A program made the position numbers and the translations under genes. Below the pieces are notes generated by a model. That model made no database searches. It had not been told where the DNA came from and was given only the letters and a program-made list of their open reading frames with translations. From the NCBI GenBank assembly GCA_905214865.1, contig CAJMNO010000020.1, positions 1-45,975 on the forward strand: a stretch of 45,975 bases of DNA, given 5' to 3'. How positions within the stretch are numbered: position 1 is the first letter of the stretch; every line of letters starts with the position of its first letter. This document shows, in pieces, positions 18,506-25,627 of this stretch. The DNA is from an uncultured bacterium (GTDB lineage Bacteria > Actinomycetota > Coriobacteriia > Coriobacteriales > Atopobiaceae).

Positions 18506-20434
18506 CTACAGGTCCTCCAGCTCGCTGAGCCAGAGCGTGGCACAGGCGTCAGACGGCATGCGGAGGTCGCCGCGCGGCGACACGGCGACCGAGCCCACCT
18601 TGGGGCCGTCGGGCAGGCAGCTGCGCTTGAACTGCTGGGAGAAGAAGCGGCGGTAGAACGTCTTGAGCCACCGCAGGATCGTCTGGTCGTCGTACTTCTC
18701 GCCCAGGGCATGGCGGGCCAGACGGTACACCTTGCGGGGAGGGAAGCCGCGGCGCAGCACCTGGTAGAGGAAGAAGTCGTGCAGCTCGTAGGGGCCAACG
18801 AGGTCCTCGGTGCGCTGCGAGATGGTGCCGTCCCCCGTCGCGGGGAGGAGCTCGGGCGAGACGGGCGTGTCGAGGACGTCGCCCAGCACCTCTGCGAGCT
18901 CGGGGGAGTCGGTGGTGTCCGCGACATAGCGCACGAGGTGGCGCACCAGCGTCTTGGGCACGCCCGCGTTGACCCCGTACATCGACATGTGGTCGGCGTT
19001 GTAGGTTGCCCAGCCCAGCGCGAGCTCGGAGAGGTCGCCCGTTCCCACGACGAGCCCGCCTGCCTGGTTGGCGAGGTCCATGAGGATCTGGGTCCTCTCG
19101 CGCGCCTGTGCGTTCTCGTACGTCACGGAGTGGTCGCGCTCGTCGTGGCCGATGTCCGCAAAGTGCTGCCTCACGGCGGCGGCGATGGGCACCTCGCGCA
19201 GCGTGGCCCCCAGGGCGTCCGCCAGCACGGTTGCGTTGCCATGCGTGCGGTCCGTGGTGCCAAAGCCCGGCATGGTCACCGCGAGGATGCCCGTATGGTC
19301 CATCCCCAGCACGTCGAAGGCGCGGGCGCAGACCAGGAGGGCAAGCGTGGAGTCGAGCCCGCCCGAGACGCCGATCACCACGCACTGCGAGCCGGTGTGA
19401 CGCAGGCGCTTGGCGAGGCCGAAGGTCTGGATCGAGAGCACGTCCTCGCACCTCTCCTCCCTGCGGGCGACGTCCGAGGGAACGAAGGGATGCGGGTCGA
19501 CGAACCTGGTGAGGTCGGTCTGCTCCACCTGCAGGTCAAAGGGCACGACCACGTGGCCGGACTCCTCCGGCGAGGCATCCACCGCAAAGGTCGAGAGGCG
19601 CCGGCGCTCCGCGGCGAGCATCCTCACGTCGACCTCGCTCGTGGCGCTCCCCGCCCCAAAGGGACGCCCCTCCGCCAGAAGCGCGCCATTCTCGGCCACC
19701 ATGTCGTGGCCCGAGAACACGAGGTCCTGCGTGGACTCGCCCCACCCGGCACTCACGTACACGTAGCCGCAGGCAAGGCGCCCGCTCTGCCCCACCACGA
19801 GGGAGCGGCGGTAGTCTGCCTTGCCCACGATGGCGTTGGACGCGGAGAGGTTGCACACCAGCGTCGCCCCTGCCATCGCATGACGGGTCGAGGGCGGGTT
19901 GGCGACCCAAAGGTCCTCGCACACCTCGGCGGCGACCACGAGCTCGGGGAGCTGACGGCAGGCGAGGAGGAGGTCGGCCCCAAACGGCACGTCCGTCTCC
20001 CCCGCAAACGACACCCGCACGCAGCGCGAGGGGCCGGGCGAGAAGTGACGCGCCTCGTAGAACTCGTTGTAGTTGGGGATGCGCTGCTTGGGCACGATGC
20101 CCAGGACCCTGCCGCCGCAGAGGGCGACCGCGCAGTTGTAGAGCTTGGAGGCGACGCGCACCGGGGCGCCCGCCAGCACGAGGGCGTCGTAGGGGGCACA
20201 GCGGCGCGCGAGCTCGGCGACGCCGCGCTCGGAGGCGTCGAGCAGCTCGTCCTGCCACAGGAGGTCCTCGCAGGTGTAGCCGCACACCGCAAGCTCGGGG
20301 AGGGCCACGACCTTGGCGCCGTCGATGGCGCAGGCGTGCCTCACCGCCTTGGCGCAGGCGTCCACGTTAAAGGCCACGTCGGCGACCCTGACCTCGGGCG
20401 TGCGCGCTGCGACCTTGACGAATCCGTCTTGCAT
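18506..20434 (-). CDS. nadE: glutamine-dependent NAD(+) synthetase
   Basis: This enzyme amidates nicotinic acid adenine dinucleotide to NAD with glutamine as nitrogen donor. The 642-residue two-domain length is typical of the actinobacterial form. The N-terminal nitrilase-type glutaminase domain has its catalytic triad Glu47 (LPELAVCGY), Lys116 (PKQRIPNYNEFYE) and Cys172 (EVCEDLW). The C-terminal synthetase domain has the PP-loop SGGLDST (357-363) and the block VVGTGDLSELALGWATYNADHMSMYGVN. It starts at ATG 20434 with AAGGAGG upstream and follows the amidohydrolase by 69 bases. No defects are seen. Confidence 0.96.
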   Translation of the reverse strand: MQDGFVKVAARTPEVRVADVAFNVDACAKAVRHACAIDGAKVVALPELAVCGYTCEDLLWQDELLDASERGVAELARRCAPYDALVLAGAPVRVASKLYNCAVALCGGRVLGIVPKQRIPNYNEFYEARHFSPGPSRCVRVSFAGETDVPFGADLLLACRQLPELVVAAEVCEDLWVANPPSTRHAMAGATLVCNLSASNAIVGKADYRRSLVVGQSGRLACGYVYVSAGWGESTQDLVFSGHDMVAENGALLAEGRPFGAGSATSEVDVRMLAAERRRLSTFAVDASPEESGHVVVPFDLQVEQTDLTRFVDPHPFVPSDVARREERCEDVLSIQTFGLAKRLRHTGSQCVVIGVSGGLDSTLALLVCARAFDVLGMDHTGILAVTMPGFGTTDRTHGNATVLADALGATLREVPIAAAVRQHFADIGHDERDHSVTYENAQARERTQILMDLANQAGGLVVGTGDLSELALGWATYNADHMSMYGVNAGVPKTLVRHLVRYVADTTDSPELAEVLGDVLDTPVSPELLPATGDGTISQRTEDLVGPYELHDFFLYQVLRRGFPPRKVYRLARHALGEKYDDQTILRWLKTFYRRFFSQQFKRSCLPDGPKVGSVAVSPRGDLRMPSDACATLWLSELEDL

Positions 20435-20503
20435 GGCTCCTCCTTAGCTGGGCGACGACTGCAATCATATGCCAGCGAGAGGGGCGCGGGCACCCCCGCC
20501 CGG

Positions 20504-22120
20504 CTATCGCTCCCAGGCCAGGGCGCCGCCGACGTACGTTGCGACCGCCTGGACGTCCCCCAGCCGCTCGGCGGGGGTGGACATGAGGTCGTGGTCGAAC
20601 ACCGCGAGGTCGGCCAGCATGCCCGGCGCGACCGTGCCCAGCTCGTCGGCGCGCCCGGCGACCACGGCGCTCCCCCGCGTGTACGCGTCGATTGCGACGT
20701 CCATGGGGATGCGCTCGCTGGGCAGCCAACCCCCGCGCGGCTCCCCCGTGCGCGGGTCCTCGCGCGTGACGGCGCAGCCCAGCACCTCCATGGAGAGCGG
20801 GTCCACGCAGGGCGAGTCGGTCCCAAACGCCATGGTCACGCCCGCCTTGCGATAGCTCGCGAAGGGCCACATCAGGCTTGCACGCTCCGGTCCCAGGTCG
20901 CGGTCGGGCTGCGTCACGTCGATCACGATGTGCTGCGGCTGGACCGACGCCACCAGATGGGCGTCGCGGAGCGCCTCGACGTCGCCAGGGAGCAGGTTCT
21001 CGAGGTGCTCCAGCGAGTTGGCGCCCTGGCGGGGGGCTCCGTAGCGCTCGTACGCCTCCCTGAAGATGCCGATCGCCGTGTGGATGGCGCGGTCGCCGAT
21101 GGTATGGATGCGAACGGCTATGCCGCGGCTCGCCGCACCCAGCACCAGCTCGCGCATGCGCTCTGGGTCGACCGTGGGCCTGCCGCAGTCGCCGGGGAAG
21201 TACGGGTTGGCGTAGGGCTCCGTGAGCCAGGCCGTATGCGCGCTCGAGACGCCATCGAAGAACTGCTTCATGCCCGGGGCGCGCAGGACCGGCCCCGTAA
21301 GGCGCGCCTGGAGCGACTGAATGCGATCGAAGTTCCCCACGAGCTGCGGAAACATGTTCACGCGCATGGGAAGCCTGCCGTCTGCCAGCAGACCCTCGTA
21401 CACGTCCTCCCTCACGTTGTCCGCCCCGGGGGCGGCGGAGAGGGCCATGTCGCAGACGCTCGTGACGCCCTGGGCGAGCATGCGCTGGAAGTAGTCGCCG
21501 TAGATGGACAGGAGCTCCCCGCGAGGTATCTGCGAGAACACCCGTGCGGTGTAGACCATGCCCGCCGCCTCGCGGAGCACGCCGGTGAGACGCCCGTTGG
21601 CGTCGCGGTCGAAGATGCCTCCCGCCGGCGGCTCCGCATCCTCCGCGATGCCCAGGGCGCGGAGACCGGCAGTGTTGAGCCAGAGGGTGTGGAGGTCGCC
21701 GGAGCACATCGCGACCGGCCGCTCGGGGAACGCGGCGTCCAGCGAGTCGCGGGTGGGGGGCACGGCGGGGTCCCAGAGAGCCGAGCGCCAGCCCTGGGAG
21801 ATGAGCCAGCCGTCGCCGGGATGCGCGAGCGCGAAGGCACGGAGCCTCTCCACGCAGTCCGCCTCGCTTGTGCCGGGATAGCGGTCCGCGAGCGACGAGG
21901 GGAAGAGCGCCGTGTGAAGCACGTGCTGGTGGGCGTCGTGAAAGCCGGGGGAGACGAACGCATCACCATAGTCGTGGTACGAGTTCGCCGCCGCCCGATC
22001 ACCTGTGCCCCTGGGGACGACCTCCCTTACCCTGTCTCCCTCAATCACGATGTCAGCCGGAACGTCGGGGTGGTCGATGTCGAGGTAGACGTGCTTGGAG
22101 CTGACAATGGAACGTGCCAT
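20504..22120 (-). CDS. YtcJ-like amidohydrolase (amidohydrolase 3 family)
   Basis: A 538-residue cytosolic metal-dependent hydrolase. The N-terminal strand-rich part (HVYLDIDHPDVPADIVIEGDRV) leads to the metal-binding motif GFHDAHQHV. Further blocks are DGVSSAHTAWLTEPY, RIHTIGDRAIHTAIGIF, QPQHIVIDV and the end block AFGTDSPCVDPLSMEVLG with VAGRADELGTVAPGMLADLAVFDHDL. This is the pattern of the YtcJ-like branch of amidohydrolases, whose substrates are mostly unknown (N-acyl amines or amino acid derivatives are possibilities). The start is ATG 22120 with GGAAGG upstream. A TATAGT -10-like box lies about 40 bases upstream, without a clear -35. Neighbours do not identify the substrate, although an amino acid transporter lies upstream. 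Confidence 0.88.
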   Translation of the reverse strand: MARSIVSSKHVYLDIDHPDVPADIVIEGDRVREVVPRGTGDRAAANSYHDYGDAFVSPGFHDAHQHVLHTALFPSSLADRYPGTSEADCVERLRAFALAHPGDGWLISQGWRSALWDPAVPPTRDSLDAAFPERPVAMCSGDLHTLWLNTAGLRALGIAEDAEPPAGGIFDRDANGRLTGVLREAAGMVYTARVFSQIPRGELLSIYGDYFQRMLAQGVTSVCDMALSAAPGADNVREDVYEGLLADGRLPMRVNMFPQLVGNFDRIQSLQARLTGPVLRAPGMKQFFDGVSSAHTAWLTEPYANPYFPGDCGRPTVDPERMRELVLGAASRGIAVRIHTIGDRAIHTAIGIFREAYERYGAPRQGANSLEHLENLLPGDVEALRDAHLVASVQPQHIVIDVTQPDRDLGPERASLMWPFASYRKAGVTMAFGTDSPCVDPLSMEVLGCAVTREDPRTGEPRGGWLPSERIPMDVAIDAYTRGSAVVAGRADELGTVAPGMLADLAVFDHDLMSTPAERLGDVQAVATYVGGALAWER

Positions 22121-22185
22121 TTGCGGCTTCCTTCCATGATCGGTTGCGTGCCCCCACTATAAGGCCGAATCGCACCCAAGCGAGA

Positions 22186-22213
22186 GGGGCGCGGACTCAA
22201 TCGCCCGCGCCCC
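22186..22213 (-). terminator. terminator of the amino acid ABC transporter operon
   Basis: GGGGCGCGG and CCGCGCCCC form a perfect 9-bp stem 7 bases past the ATPase gene stop, followed on the minus strand by TCTCGCTT. The T-run is weak. Confidence 0.5.
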
Positions 22214-22219
22214 CTGTAA

Positions 22220-23002
22220 CTACTTCTCCTTGGTGTCCTCCAGATACCGGGAGAGGAACTCCCGGGTCCTCGGATGCTTGGGAGAGGTGAACATCTGCTT
22301 GGGAGAGCCCTCCTCGGCGATGACGCCCTGATCCATGAAGACGACCTTGTCGGAGACGTTCTTCGCGAAGTCCATCTCGTGCGTGACGACCACCATGGTC
22401 ATCCCGTCCTTGGCGAGGTCGCGCATCACGCCCAGGACCTCGCCCACGATCTCGGGGTCGAGGGCGCTCGTGGGCTCGTCAAACAGCATGAGGTCCGGCC
22501 TCATGCACAGGGCGCGGGCTATGGCGACGCGCTGCTTCTGACCACCCGAGAGCGTGTTGACATCCGCCTTGGCGAACTCCTCCAGCCCCACTGATCTCAG
22601 GTGCCCCATCGCAACCGATTCCGCCTCGGCCTTGTCCATCTTCTTCAGGGTTACGGGGGCAAGCGTGCAGTTGTCGAGGACGTTCATGTTGTTGAACAGG
22701 TTGAATCCCTGAAACACCATGCCGATCTTCTCTCGCAGCTTGTTCACATCGACGTGCTGGGCGGCAAGGTCCTTGCCATGAAACCAGACGTGCCCGGCGT
22801 CGGGGATCTCCAGGAGGTTGATGCACCGGAGCAGGGTCGACTTTCCCGAACCCGAGGCCCCGATGATGGTGACGACCTCCCCCGGCATGACGGTGAAGTC
22901 GATGTCCTTCAGGACGACGTGGCTGCCAAAGGACTTCCTGAGCCCCTCGACCTTGATGACCGGCTCCGACGTGCTGGCATGCTCTTCGTTTGCGCTCTTC
23001 AT
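22220..23002 (-). CDS. polar amino acid ABC transporter, ATP-binding protein (GlnQ type)
   Basis: The 260-residue ATPase energises uptake of a polar amino acid. It has Walker A GASGSGKSTLL, the Q-loop in MVFQGFNLF, signature LSGGQKQRVAIARAL, Walker B LMLFDEPTSALD, and the switch His in VVTHEMDFA. The closing VIAEEGSPKQMFTSPKHPRTREFLSR is typical of GlnQ/HisP-type ATPases. It starts 12 bases after the permease stop and is the last gene of the binding protein-permease-ATPase unit. The substrate is not determined by sequence. Confidence 0.95.
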   Translation of the reverse strand: MKSANEEHASTSEPVIKVEGLRKSFGSHVVLKDIDFTVMPGEVVTIIGASGSGKSTLLRCINLLEIPDAGHVWFHGKDLAAQHVDVNKLREKIGMVFQGFNLFNNMNVLDNCTLAPVTLKKMDKAEAESVAMGHLRSVGLEEFAKADVNTLSGGQKQRVAIARALCMRPDLMLFDEPTSALDPEIVGEVLGVMRDLAKDGMTMVVVTHEMDFAKNVSDKVVFMDQGVIAEEGSPKQMFTSPKHPRTREFLSRYLEDTKEK

Positions 23003-23014
23003 CTGTTCGTCTCC

Positions 23015-24229
23015 TTAGTGCTCCGCCTCGGCAGACGGGATGGTGGTGTCGGAGGTGCCCATGACCGGGCCGCTCTTCACGTCGAGGCGCTTGGCAAACA
23101 TCGAGAGCAGCTTGGAGGCGACCATGGTGAGGATGAGGTAGAACACGGCAGCGACCATGTAGGTCTCGGTCTGACGGTAGTAGATGCCCGCGACGGTAGT
23201 CGTGGCAAACATGAGGTCGAACACGCCGATGACGGAGAGGACCGAGGAGTCCTTGATGTTGATGACGAGCTCGTTCGAGAGGCCGGGAATCGAGTACTTA
23301 ATACCCTGCGGGAACACGACCTTGGTCATTGCCTGCCATTGCGAGAGGCCCAGGGACCTTGCCGCTTCGGCCTGGCCCTTGTCCACCGACTCGATGCCGC
23401 CGCGCAGCACCTCCATCATGTAGGCGGTGGAGTTGAGGGAGATGGTGACGAGACCCGCGATGAACGTGGACCAAATGCCATTGACCTGGGTGACGGACAT
23501 CCCCGAGCCCTTGAACATGCCGAACCCGGCGAAGTAGATGATGCCCGCCTGGACCATCATGGGCGTGCCGCGGACCACGGCGCTGTACACCTTGGCAAAT
23601 CCCGAGCCTATCACCTTGAGAAAGCGCACGAGGTCGTTGTCGGGACGATCGATCCTCTGGATGCGCAGGAACACCAGCAGCAGGGCGAGGAAGAAGGCGA
23701 TGAGCGTGCCGAACACGGCGAGCTCGATGGTGGTCGCGATGCCGGTCGCGAAGATCTGCCTTCCCTCGTAGAGCATGTAGATGGCACTGGAGAGCGAGTC
23801 CTTGGGGTTGGAGTTCGAGGCGATTGCCGAAGACGTTATCGCGAAGAGGCCCATGACCCCACGATCGACGAACAGAACGATTGCAAACGCCCAGACGAAA
23901 TATGAGAGGATTCTCTCGACCTTGCGGAAGCCCGGGCGGACGAACGGCGAGACAACGGCGTAATCCCTCCACCGCGCCAGCTTGTTGACGAGCGCCACGA
24001 GCGAGAGCACCACCCAGGCTGCGAGGAAGTAATACATGAGCACCTCTACCGCATACGCATGGGCGAGGAAACTCATCGAGGAGCGCGGCTGGCTCGAGAG
24101 CAGCATGCCAAACAGCGCCACGACGCTTGTTCCCAGGAACACGTAGCGATGGTCGGCGAGAAGGAAGCTCGCGACCCTGCCGTTGCCAGCCTTCGCCCTC
24201 TGGCTTGAGTTGTCTGATTCTGAGGTCAT
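23015..24229 (-). CDS. polar amino acid ABC transporter, permease (HisM/GlnP type)
   Basis: I start this at ATG 24229 (MTSESDNSSQRAKAG), which has GGAGG six bases upstream; 404 residues result. The N-terminal 190 residues contain extra membrane segments (YVFLGTSVVALFGMLL, VLMYYFLAAWVVLSLVALV, ILSYFVWAFAIVLFVDRGVMG) not present in the usual 220-residue permease. The C-terminal part is the classic permease domain with TTIELAVFGTLIAFFLALLLVFLR and the ATPase-contact loop region EVLRGGIESVDKGQAEAARSLGLSQWQAM (EAA motif). So this is a long form with an additional membrane module. It sits between the binding protein and the ATPase. Confidence 0.92.
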   Translation of the reverse strand: MTSESDNSSQRAKAGNGRVASFLLADHRYVFLGTSVVALFGMLLSSQPRSSMSFLAHAYAVEVLMYYFLAAWVVLSLVALVNKLARWRDYAVVSPFVRPGFRKVERILSYFVWAFAIVLFVDRGVMGLFAITSSAIASNSNPKDSLSSAIYMLYEGRQIFATGIATTIELAVFGTLIAFFLALLLVFLRIQRIDRPDNDLVRFLKVIGSGFAKVYSAVVRGTPMMVQAGIIYFAGFGMFKGSGMSVTQVNGIWSTFIAGLVTISLNSTAYMMEVLRGGIESVDKGQAEAARSLGLSQWQAMTKVVFPQGIKYSIPGLSNELVINIKDSSVLSVIGVFDLMFATTTVAGIYYRQTETYMVAAVFYLILTMVASKLLSMFAKRLDVKSGPVMGTSDTTIPSAEAEH

Positions 24230-24268
24230 CTGAATCCTCCGGATTGTCGTCCTCTTCGAACGAAGAAC

Positions 24269-24295
24269 GTGCCCGCGCCGTCGTGGCGCGGACAC
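24269..24295 (-). terminator. intra-operon hairpin between binding protein and permease
   Basis: GTGTCCGCGCC-ACGAC-GGCGCGGGCAC gives an 11-bp stem with one G-U pair, followed by GTTCTTCGTTCG and a second small palindrome CTTCGAACGAAG. Such hairpins commonly give more binding protein than permease by blocking decay or causing partial termination. Confidence 0.5.
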
Positions 24296-24334
24296 GTGGT
24301 TTCTGGCGATGCCAGCCTCCCCCCGCCTATGGGG

Positions 24335-25297
24335 CTACTCGGGCTGCCTGTCCATGCAGTCGGTCCAAATCTTCTTGCGCTCGTCGTCCGAGACCGCCTT
24401 GATCGCGGCGTTAACCTTCTCCATGACGGCGTCCTGCCCCTTGGCCAGGCCGGCGTTGTCGGGGTTGGTGGCGTCCTTGAAGCCCTTGCCGTCGGCAAGC
24501 TTCACCTCCATGAGGTCGCTGTACTGCTTGAGCAGGCCCGAGACGGAGAGCGACGAGAACGTTATGGCGTCAGCGGTGCCGTTCTCGAGGTGGTCCACCA
24601 CGTTGGGAACCGTCGAGACCGGGGTGAGGTGGTTGACGCTCGGGATCTGGTCGATCACGTCGTCGTAGAGGGTGTCCTTTTGGCCGAGGACGGATGCGCC
24701 CGAGAAGTCGTCGAGGCTGGTCGCGGACGCGTACTTGGAGTCCTTCTTGACCACGATCGTCACGCCGTCCTCGAGGTACGGGTCGGAGAAGTCGATGGAC
24801 TGGGCGCGCTCGGCGGTCTTGGACATGCCGGCGCAGATGATGTCGATCTGGCCGTTGTTGAGGGCGTCAATGAGGCCGGTGAAGCTCATCTTCACGGCAA
24901 CGGGCTCCATGTTGAGTGCCTTCGCGATCTTCTTGGCAATCTGTACGTCGTAGCCGTCCGCATAGGCCCCGTCGACGTTCTCGATGGGAATCGTGGTGTC
25001 GGACTCGGAGGAAGCCTGCCAGTTGTAAGGGGCGTACGCCGCCTCCATGCCAACGCGCATGGTCTTGCCGTCTCCCAGCACGCCGCTTCCGGCGTTACTG
25101 TCCGAGCTGGAGTCGGAAGAGCCCGTGGAGCTCGAGGAGGTTCCCTGTGCGGCGGGACCGCAGGCGGTGAGGAAGCTGGCGCCCGCGACGCTGAAGGCCG
25201 TCAGGCCAGAGAGCTTGAGGAATCCGCGGCGAGAGAGCTCGCTGCCCGTTGATGACGAAGATTGACCGTTCGTGTGATTGTTCGTGTTACCTGCCAT
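24335..25297 (-). CDS. polar amino acid ABC transporter, substrate-binding lipoprotein
   Basis: The 320-residue protein starts at ATG 25297 (MAGNTNNHTNGQ), with AAGAGGA upstream. The N-terminus has a twin-arginine motif SRRGFLK, a hydrophobic stretch and a lipobox-like LTAC, so it is probably exported folded by Tat and anchored as a lipoprotein. A Ser-rich linker precedes the solute-binding domain (MRVGMEAAYAPYNWQ, GYDVQIAKKIAKALNMEPV, INALNNGQIDIICAGMSKTAERAQ-like segment, DFSDPYLEDGVTIVVKK), a family 3 binding protein pattern for polar amino acids. It is the first gene of the transporter unit, behind an AT-rich promoter region. Confidence 0.95.
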   Translation of the reverse strand: MAGNTNNHTNGQSSSSTGSELSRRGFLKLSGLTAFSVAGASFLTACGPAAQGTSSSSTGSSDSSSDSNAGSGVLGDGKTMRVGMEAAYAPYNWQASSESDTTIPIENVDGAYADGYDVQIAKKIAKALNMEPVAVKMSFTGLIDALNNGQIDIICAGMSKTAERAQSIDFSDPYLEDGVTIVVKKDSKYASATSLDDFSGASVLGQKDTLYDDVIDQIPSVNHLTPVSTVPNVVDHLENGTADAITFSSLSVSGLLKQYSDLMEVKLADGKGFKDATNPDNAGLAKGQDAVMEKVNAAIKAVSDDERKKIWTDCMDRQPE

Positions 25298-25351
25298 GCG
25301 AATCCTCTTTCCTACAAAAAACTCTCTGGTATCCCTTCTGCGCGCGCAACC

Positions 25352-25372
25352 GGAGGGGACCCATTCCCCTCC
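25352..25372 (-). promoter_or_regulatory. stable hairpin in transporter leader
   Basis: GGAGGGGA-ATGGG-TCCCCTCC gives a perfect 8-bp stem in the presumed mRNA leader, 55 bases upstream of the binding protein start. A TTTTTT run lies about 35 bases further on, near the ribosome-binding site, without an adjoining stem. An attenuator is possible but not shown. Confidence 0.35.
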
Positions 25373-25569
25373 CCCTTGCAACCAAATGCGAGAAAGTCCC
25401 GCGCGACGAGAACCCAGTGTAGGCGTTTGTGGGGCTATGGTTCATCTTCTCTTGTCAACGAAATGTTTTATTAATCGGGTTTATTCGTCTTTCCTTTCTT
25501 GTTTTCGAATTTATTTGCCATGTTTTTCACATTTATGAGAATTTAGGCCAAATGCGGCTCAGATATGCC

Positions 25570-25603
25570 ATCGGTCTCCTCCCGGGAGCGGAAGGAGACC
25601 GAT
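25570..25603 (-). terminator. 11-bp perfect hairpin downstream of the tsaB-rimI-tsaD gene
   Basis: ATCGGTCTCCT and AGGAGACCGAT flank a 12-base loop, with outer GCCAT/ATGGC extending it. It lies 25 bases past the stop of the fusion gene. It lacks a T-run, so it may stabilise the mRNA end instead of terminating transcription. Confidence 0.45.
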
Positions 25604-25627
25604 TCGGTGGATGGCACGCTCGACACC

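Larger units (their letters stand above)
25298..25627. other. 330-base intergenic region, AT-rich in the middle
   Basis: This is the leader and promoter region of the amino acid transporter on the minus strand. A TTGACA box lies at about 25456-25461, with no good -10 at the usual distance. The AT-rich block at about 25445-25545 stands out against the surrounding high-GC DNA. The region also holds the hairpins at 25352-25372 and 25570-25603. I see no gene in it. Confidence 0.5.

Noticed and set aside
18479..22162. A 1227-codon plus-strand frame opposite the NAD synthetase and amidohydrolase genes
   Set aside because: It spans two well-identified genes and their gap on the other strand, and its composition (Arg/His/Gly/Val-rich) is that of a GC-skew shadow.
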